From positions 1 to 8,863 of the forward strand of contig JAVWYO010000086.1 of assembly GCA_036661515.1 (NCBI GenBank): DNA of 8,863 bases, given 5' to 3'. Position 1 is the first letter of the stretch. Every line of letters starts with the position of its first letter. The notes below the pieces were generated by a model. It saw only the letters and a program-made list of their open reading frames with translations. It did no database searches and had not been told where the DNA came from. Made by a program: the position numbers and the translations under genes. Positions 1 to 5,044 of the stretch are shown here, piece by piece. This DNA is from HGM05232 sp036661515. GTDB taxonomy: Bacteria; Bacteroidota; Bacteroidia; Bacteroidales; Muribaculaceae.

Positions 1-54
1 ATAAAAGCAAATAACAAAGGCTGCAAGGACTCGTTGAAGAGCTTGCAGCCTTTG
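1..54 (-). terminator. Intrinsic terminator of htpG
   Basis: Positions 15-27 and 42-54 are perfect inverted repeats (13 bp, core AAGGCTGCAAG / CTTGCAGCCTT). After a 2-base bulge the stem continues with CTC/GAG (30-32 / 39-41) around a 6-base loop. On the minus strand the stem is followed by the T-rich run TTATTTGCTTTTAT (complement of 1-14). It begins 20 bases beyond the htpG stop codon, so it should end htpG transcription. The other side is less T-rich, so termination of plus-strand transcripts is possible but weaker. Confidence 0.85.
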
Positions 55-73
55 ACTTTATTAATAGGTGTGC

Positions 74-2122
74 TTATAGCATGCTTATTGAGCGTTTTAG
101 GAAGTTATTTAGGGCTTCACCTTTTAGGAGGTTGTTACCGAGAAGAGCTATGTCAACAAGTTGCTTTACGGTGTCTTGAGCAACGGCATACTTTGTGATT
201 ATTTCGTTCTCATTTTTGCGAATTTCCTCTGCCTTACTTTCGTTTTCTGAAAGTAATTTTTTATCATCTTCGCTTAACTCTTTATTGTCCTTTTTCGAGT
301 CATTGAGTTTTGTAATCGTCTTGTTTACTGTGTCAAGTTCGGCTTCAAGTGGTTTAATTTCATCTCCAATGGCATTAATAGCATTATCCATGACTTTCTT
401 AACTATATGATGCTCAGTGTTAAGCGTAAGATTGTAGCTATCTGGTAATTCGCCATAGAAATTCATGCCAGGTTGCATTGCAGCCATATCTTTCATACGA
501 CGCATAAACTCACTTTGTGTTATTATTATTGGCTGATCATTTGGGCTCATAGCTTCAAATGCAACAATAAACTCACTTTTTTCTAAAGTAGGAATTTGAG
601 ATTTAAACAATGTAGTCATAATGTTGCGTTGAAGAGTGTCAATAGCGGCATCTTTCTTATCTTCTTTACGAATTAGATTATCAACAACGTCACTGTCAAC
701 TCTTACAAAACGACATTTTTCTAATTTCCCCTCAAGCAATCCTATGAAATGAGGGTCTAATTGACCATTCATGATTAGAACGTTGTAGCCTTTGCTCGTA
801 GCAGCATTGATATATGTGTATTGAGCTTCTTTGTCAGTAGAATATAGAAATATGATATTTCCTTCTTTGTCGGTCTGTGTAGAACCTATTAAATTTTTGT
901 AATCATCAATCTTAAAGAATTTGTCTTCGGTGTCTTCAAGTAAAGCAAATTTCATTGCCGATTCACAGAACTTCTCATCAGTGAGCATGCCATATTCGAT
1001 AAATACTTTTATGTCGTTCCATTTATCTTCAAAGCCCTTTGGGTCACCTTTTTCTATCTCTTCGAGGCGAGAAGAAACTTTCTTTGTTATATAGGAAGAG
1101 ATTTTCTTCACGTTTGAGTCGCTTTGAAGATATGAACGTGATACGTTAAGCGGAATATCTGGTGAATCAATTACACCTTGAAGAAGCATAAGAAATTCAG
1201 GTACTACGCCCTCAACAGAGTCGGTGACAAATACTTGATTGCAATATAATTGAATGCGGTTTTTGTTGATGTCAAAATTTGACTTAATCTTAGGGAAGTA
1301 AAGGATTCCCGTTAGAGTAAATGGGTAGTCAACATTTAGGTGTATCCAGAATAAAGGATCTTCTTGTCCTGGGTGAAGTTCATGATAGAAATCAAGATAA
1401 TCCTTGTCGGTAAGTTCCGTAGGCTTTCTTGTCCATAGAGGTGCTGTTGCATTTATTACGTTATCCTTGTCGGTATCCACGTATTTTCCATCTTTCCATT
1501 CTTGTTCTTTGCCCGAAATTACAGGGATAGGGAGGAAACGACAATATTTCTTTAGAAGAGTGTCAATTTTAGACTTGTCAAGAAGATCTTTATTCTCATC
1601 GTCAATATAAAGAATAATATCAGTTCCGCGAGAGTCTTTTTCTATGTCTTGCATCTCATATTCAGGAGAGCCATCGCAAGTCCATGAAACGCCTTTTGCG
1701 CCATCTTTATATGATAAAGAGCGTATTTCCACCTTTTTAGCAACCATAAATGCTGAATAAAAACCAAGTCCAAAATGTCCAATAATGGCATTTGCTGTGT
1801 CTTTATACTTAGCTAAAAATTCTTCGGCACCAGAGAATGCAATTTGATTGATATATTTTTCAATATCCTCAGCATTCATTCCTATTCCGTGGTCAGAAAC
1901 CGTAAGCGTTCCTGCCTCTTTGTCAACCTTAACTGTGACGTTTAAATCATTGCCAAGTTCACCTTTAAAATCGCCAAAAGATGATAGCGTTTTAAGCTTT
2001 TGTGTTGCATCGACAGCGTTAGAGACTAATTCGCGAAGAAATATTTCATGATCGCTGTATAAAAATTTTTTTATGATGGGGAAAATATTGTCAGTAGTAA
2101 CCCCAATAGAACCTTTCTGCAT
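74..2122 (-). CDS. htpG: Chaperone protein HtpG (bacterial Hsp90)
   Basis: This 682-residue protein is a cytoplasmic ATP-dependent dimeric chaperone of the Hsp90 family that remodels non-native client proteins. The N-terminal GHKL ATPase domain (about 1-200) shows the ELVSNAVDA helix with catalytic Glu31 and Mg-binding Asn35, the DHGIGM motif with Asp77, the glycine-rich lid GHFGLGF (115-121) and SRGTD with Thr167. The middle domain (about 215-490) contains NKNRIQLYCNQVF and IPLNVSR, whose Arg329 matches the catalytic arginine of the family. The C-terminal dimerisation domain (about 515-682) ends in LLKGEALNNFLKRSISML. It is longer than E. coli HtpG (624 residues) mainly because of a Lys/Glu-rich insert at about 585-645. 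I chose the ATG at 2122 because MQKGSIGVTTDNIFPIIKK gives the short leader before the first ATPase helix expected in this phylum. There is no Shine-Dalgarno sequence, which is usual for Bacteroidota. It lies in the same direction as clpC but appears to be transcribed separately. Confidence 0.97.
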   Translation of the reverse strand: MQKGSIGVTTDNIFPIIKKFLYSDHEIFLRELVSNAVDATQKLKTLSSFGDFKGELGNDLNVTVKVDKEAGTLTVSDHGIGMNAEDIEKYINQIAFSGAEEFLAKYKDTANAIIGHFGLGFYSAFMVAKKVEIRSLSYKDGAKGVSWTCDGSPEYEMQDIEKDSRGTDIILYIDDENKDLLDKSKIDTLLKKYCRFLPIPVISGKEQEWKDGKYVDTDKDNVINATAPLWTRKPTELTDKDYLDFYHELHPGQEDPLFWIHLNVDYPFTLTGILYFPKIKSNFDINKNRIQLYCNQVFVTDSVEGVVPEFLMLLQGVIDSPDIPLNVSRSYLQSDSNVKKISSYITKKVSSRLEEIEKGDPKGFEDKWNDIKVFIEYGMLTDEKFCESAMKFALLEDTEDKFFKIDDYKNLIGSTQTDKEGNIIFLYSTDKEAQYTYINAATSKGYNVLIMNGQLDPHFIGLLEGKLEKCRFVRVDSDVVDNLIRKEDKKDAAIDTLQRNIMTTLFKSQIPTLEKSEFIVAFEAMSPNDQPIIITQSEFMRRMKDMAAMQPGMNFYGELPDSYNLTLNTEHHIVKKVMDNAINAIGDEIKPLEAELDTVNKTITKLNDSKKDNKELSEDDKKLLSENESKAEEIRKNENEIITKYAVAQDTVKQLVDIALLGNNLLKGEALNNFLKRSISML

Positions 2123-2134
2123 AGTATAAATGTT

Positions 2135-2166
2135 TTAAATTATTTTCATTATAACAATGTAGCAAA
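2135..2166 (-). promoter_or_regulatory. Possible htpG promoter
   Basis: On the minus strand TTTG (complement of 2163-2166) is followed after 20 bases by TAATTTAA (complement of 2135-2142), a partial match to the Bacteroidota promoter TTTG-N19-20-TAnnTTTG. The predicted start of transcription would be only about 5-8 bases before the htpG ATG. A TATAAT at 2148-2153 is an alternative core. The TTTG overlaps the U-tract of the clpC terminator. The -7 match is imperfect, so the call is tentative. Confidence 0.35.
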
Positions 2167-2197
2167 AAAAATGCCACACTTAATAGCATGACATTTT
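2164..2197 (-). terminator. Intrinsic terminator of clpC
   Basis: In the minus-strand RNA, AAAAUGUCAUGC (complement of 2186-2197) pairs with GUGUGGCAUUUU (complement of 2168-2179) around a 6-base loop. This gives 12 bp, three of them G-U pairs. A run of eight U follows (complement of 2164-2171). It lies 26 bases beyond the clpC stop codon and separates clpC from htpG. The stem is A/U-rich and has wobble pairs, so some read-through into htpG is possible. Confidence 0.7.
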
Positions 2198-2223
2198 ATC
2201 TTATATATTGTTAATATATGGTG

Positions 2224-4794
2224 TTACATTGTCGTATTCGTTGTCGAAGTGACCGATGAAACAATCTTGTCAGTTTCGGAATTATAATCAATAACAATTG
2301 TGTCGCCTTCACTTGCTGTGGCACGAAGAATTACTTCGGCTAATTCATCTTCAAGATATTGCTGAATAGCTCGTTTCAGAGGACGTGCTCCATATTGCTT
2401 GTCGTATCCCTTATCGGCTATGTAATCTTTGGCAGTCTTGCTTATCTCTAATTTATAACCAAGCTCGTTTACCCGAGTGTAAAAACTCGCTAACTCGATA
2501 TCGATTATTTTGTATATAGCATCACGATTGAGAGTGTCAAACATTACTATATCATCGACACGGTTAAGAAATTCGGGTGAAAAGGTACGATTTAGAGCTT
2601 TTCTTATTACGCCATGTGAATAATCTTGATTGATGTCTGCGGTGTTAAAGCCAACGCCATTGCCAAAGTCCTTAAGCTCACGCGTACCGATGTTTGAGGT
2701 CATTATCAATATTGTGTTTTTAAAGTCAACTTTGCGTCCAAGGCTGTCGGTTAAACGACCCTCGTCCATAACTTGAAGCAGCATATTATATACGTCGGAA
2801 TGTGCTTTTTCAATTTCGTCAAGGAGCACAACAGAGTAGGGGTGACGACGCACTTTTTCTGTGAGCTGTCCACCTTCTTCATATCCAACATATCCTGGAG
2901 GTGCACCAACTAAGCGTGAAACGGTGAATTTTTCCATATATTCACTCATATCAACACGTATGAGTGTGTCAGCTGAATCAAAAAGAAATTCGGCGAGTTT
3001 TTTTGCTAAATGCGTTTTGCCGACTCCCGTAGGCCCTAAAAAAAGAAATGTGCCAATGGGGCGGTTAGGATCTTTAAGCCCTACACGGTTACGCTGAATA
3101 GCCTTCACTACCTTTTTAATAGCAGCATCTTGCCCGATAATAGATGTTTTAAGCTCGTTATCCATATTAAGTAGTCGAGTGCTTTCGGCTTGAGCAATTC
3201 GCTTGACAGGTACACCTGTCATCATTGCAACAACTTCGGCAATCTTTTCATCATTAACAATCTCACGTTGTTGCGTTAGATTTTCTTCCCAGCGTTTCTT
3301 TTCGATTCTTAGCTTTGATAGAAGAGTCTGCTCTTGATCTCGATAGCTTGCAGCAATCTCAAAGTTTTGGGAATGAGCAGCTTTGACCTTGTTTTTAACC
3401 GTTTCTTCAATTTGCTGTTCGATATCTTCAATTTCTTTAGGCACTACAATAGATGAAATGTGAACACGAGAACCAGCTTCGTCAAGAGCGTCAATGGCTT
3501 TATCGGGGAAGTTCCTATCAGATATATATCGTTCTGTTAATTTCACGCAAGCATTTAGGGCTTCAGGAGTGTAGATAACATTATGATGGTCTTCGTATTT
3601 ATTTTTTATATTATTGAGTATTTGAAGAGTCTCTTCGGCTGTGGTAGGTTCAACGAGAATCTTTTGGAATCGACGTTCAAGAGCTCCATCTTTTTCGATA
3701 TTTTTTCGATATTCATCAAGAGTTGTAGCTCCAATACATTGTATAGTACCACGTGCCAAGGCAGGTTTTAGCATATTTGCAGCGTCCATAGACCCAGTAG
3801 CACTACCTGCTCCAACTATTGTGTGAATCTCATCAATGAAGAGTATTACATCTGGATTTTTAGCTATTTCATCGAGAATAGCTTTTATTCGTTCTTCAAA
3901 TTGTCCACGATATTTTGTTCCAGCTACAACAGATGCCATATCAAGTGAAATGACGCGCTTGTCGAAAAGTATGCGTGACACTTTGCGTTGCGTTATGCGT
4001 AAAGCAAGTCCTTCAACAATGGCTGATTTTCCCACGCCTGGCTCACCAATTAGAACGGGATTATTTTTCTTTCGGCGACTAAGTATCTGAGCGACACGTT
4101 CAATCTCTTTTTCACGCCCAACGACAGGATCGAGTTTGCCATCATGAGCAGCTCGTGTCATGTCTATGCCATATTTATCAAGAACTGGCGTTCCAGTGTC
4201 TTTTTTAGAAGATATTTTACCCTCAGCAACACCTTTGGAGTCGTTAGATGTACCTTTAGACTTGTCGTTATAAGGAATCTCATCTTCAAGTTCATCATCG
4301 TCATCATCAGTGAAGTCAGCCCCATCTTTTGTGATGTGGTATTCACCATTAATTTTTGCTATTGCAGTAGAATATTTTATATCCATAGCTTCAAAAATTG
4401 TACTAATATAGTTTGACCCACGATTATGTAGCATAGCAAGTAGTACATGCTCAGCATCAACGGTATCTTTTTTCTGTAGTCGAGCTTCAATGAAAGCAGC
4501 CTTTATGAGTTCTTCGGTTTGTGGGCTGATTTGATTAATATCGCTTGACGACGTATTATCGCCAGGTTGACCTATTAATTCAGCTTCGATATAGTTCTGT
4601 AAGTCGGATACCGACACATCTAATTGGCACAACAAATCATAGGCATTATTATTGGCATCTTTAATAATCCCCAATAGTAAATGCTCAGGAAGCAATATGA
4701 TATTTTGCAGTCTTTCGGCCTCCATTTTGCTATATTGTAAAATAGATTTTACTGCATTTGTAAAGTTGGCGTACATATTATATTTGATATTCAT
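2224..4794 (-). CDS. clpC: ATP-dependent Clp protease ATPase subunit ClpC
   Basis: This 856-residue Hsp100/AAA+ unfoldase feeds substrates into the ClpP protease in the cytoplasm. The N-domain (about 8-150) has two Clp_N repeats with LPEHLLLG and DAEHVLLAML. A flexible acidic linker covers about 158-200. D1 shows Walker A GEPGVGKS (250-257), Walker B VILFIDE (316-322), pore loop KYRG (294-297) and arginines 374/375. A short UVR-type middle domain (about 455-507, with NFEIAASYRDQE) separates it from D2, which has Walker A GPTGVGKT (587-594), Walker B VVLLDE (655-660), pore loop GYVG (634-637) and sensor-2 GARPLKR (802-808). The tripeptide VGF at 714-716 is the ClpP-binding loop. With the short middle domain it marks ClpC and excludes the disaggregase ClpB. 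Coordinates give the longest frame from the ATG at 4794. The ATG at 4776 (MYANFTNAVKS) may be the real start, because it fits both family alignment as I remember it and the promoter position. The gene is divergent from gyrA. Confidence 0.95.
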   Translation of the reverse strand: MNIKYNMYANFTNAVKSILQYSKMEAERLQNIILLPEHLLLGIIKDANNNAYDLLCQLDVSVSDLQNYIEAELIGQPGDNTSSSDINQISPQTEELIKAAFIEARLQKKDTVDAEHVLLAMLHNRGSNYISTIFEAMDIKYSTAIAKINGEYHITKDGADFTDDDDDELEDEIPYNDKSKGTSNDSKGVAEGKISSKKDTGTPVLDKYGIDMTRAAHDGKLDPVVGREKEIERVAQILSRRKKNNPVLIGEPGVGKSAIVEGLALRITQRKVSRILFDKRVISLDMASVVAGTKYRGQFEERIKAILDEIAKNPDVILFIDEIHTIVGAGSATGSMDAANMLKPALARGTIQCIGATTLDEYRKNIEKDGALERRFQKILVEPTTAEETLQILNNIKNKYEDHHNVIYTPEALNACVKLTERYISDRNFPDKAIDALDEAGSRVHISSIVVPKEIEDIEQQIEETVKNKVKAAHSQNFEIAASYRDQEQTLLSKLRIEKKRWEENLTQQREIVNDEKIAEVVAMMTGVPVKRIAQAESTRLLNMDNELKTSIIGQDAAIKKVVKAIQRNRVGLKDPNRPIGTFLFLGPTGVGKTHLAKKLAEFLFDSADTLIRVDMSEYMEKFTVSRLVGAPPGYVGYEEGGQLTEKVRRHPYSVVLLDEIEKAHSDVYNMLLQVMDEGRLTDSLGRKVDFKNTILIMTSNIGTRELKDFGNGVGFNTADINQDYSHGVIRKALNRTFSPEFLNRVDDIVMFDTLNRDAIYKIIDIELASFYTRVNELGYKLEISKTAKDYIADKGYDKQYGARPLKRAIQQYLEDELAEVILRATASEGDTIVIDYNSETDKIVSSVTSTTNTTM

Positions 4795-4800
4795 TTATTA

Positions 4801-4834
4801 CAAATTTATTAATCCTCTTTGAATTTTCAACAAA
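4801..4834 (-). promoter_or_regulatory. clpC promoter, Bacteroidota type
   Basis: The minus strand carries TTTGTTG (complement of 4828-4834). Nineteen bases separate its TTG from TAAATTTG (complement of 4801-4808), a perfect match to the phylum -7 consensus TAnnTTTG. Transcription would begin at about 4794-4797, right at the first clpC ATG. The message would then be leaderless, or have a leader of about 20 bases if the ATG at 4776 is used. No CIRCE or CtsR operator is visible, so control by HrcA or CtsR is not supported. Confidence 0.65.
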
Positions 4835-4845
4835 GAAAAAGCCTA

Positions 4846-4870
4846 ATAATAATTAATGAGCAATTATTAT
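4846..4870. repeat. AT-only inverted repeat between divergent promoters
   Basis: ATAATAATT (4846-4854) is matched by its exact reverse complement AATTATTAT (4862-4870) across a 7-base centre. The repeat lies 12 bases beyond the clpC -33 region and about 65 bases before the gyrA -7 box. It could be a protein-binding site or an easily melted element between the promoters. In sequence this A/T-rich, a 9-bp repeat can arise by chance, so a function is only a suggestion. Confidence 0.35.
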
Positions 4871-4935
4871 GCCAATTTGTTCAAAAATGATTAGAGTTAT
4901 TGAATTAAAAGTATAATTTTTTCGAGATAAAATGT

Positions 4936-4943
4936 TATCTTTG
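4936..4943 (+). promoter_or_regulatory. gyrA promoter -7 box
   Basis: TATCTTTG is a perfect match to the Bacteroidota -7 element TAnnTTTG. No clear TTG/TTTG lies 19-21 bases before it; the region there is AATTTTTT. The -33 contact is therefore weak, which would leave room for an activator or for sensitivity to DNA topology. The predicted start is about 4947-4950, giving a gyrA leader of about 95 bases. The box overlaps a 16-bp dyad at 4925-4940 (AGATAA-AATG-TTATCT). Confidence 0.55.
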
Positions 4944-4954
4944 TAAAATTAAAG

Positions 4955-5002
4955 GAGGCAAAATCGCAGGCAAACTAAACCTTGCCCGTTATTTTGTGCC
5001 TT
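4955..5002 (+). promoter_or_regulatory. Long hairpin in the gyrA 5' leader
   Basis: The segment folds into one hairpin. GGCAA (4969-4973) pairs with TTGCC (4982-4986) around an 8-base loop. CAAAAT (4959-4964) pairs with ATTTTG (4991-4996), and GAGG (4955-4958) with CCTT (4999-5002). A CG/CG step and two single mismatches join these parts, for about 17 pairs in all. No U-tract follows, so it is not a plus-strand terminator. It begins within about 10 bases of the predicted transcript start and contains AGGAGG in its 5' arm. I do not recognise it as a known riboswitch. It could protect the 5' end or regulate gyrA. Confidence 0.45.
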
Positions 5003-5044
5003 AGATTATAATAACATAATATATATATACATTCTTAATTTAAT

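Noticed and set aside
4144..4416. 90-codon open frame on the plus strand antisense to clpC
   Set aside because: It is antisense to the acidic linker and end of the N-domain of clpC; the open frame follows from the skewed codon content of that linker.
2224..4794. ClpB disaggregase as an alternative identity for the Hsp100 gene
   Set aside because: The middle domain is about 50 residues of UVR type rather than the long ClpB coiled coil, and the ClpP-binding tripeptide VGF is present.
4955..5002. Leader hairpin as an intrinsic terminator or attenuator
   Set aside because: On the plus strand the hairpin is followed by AGATTATAATAAC and not by a U-tract, so termination there is not supported.
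4795..5044. CIRCE or CtsR operator for heat-shock control
   Set aside because: Neither TTAGCACTC-N9-GAGTGCTAA nor a GGTCAAA direct repeat is present; the inverted repeats seen are A/T-only and of different sequence.
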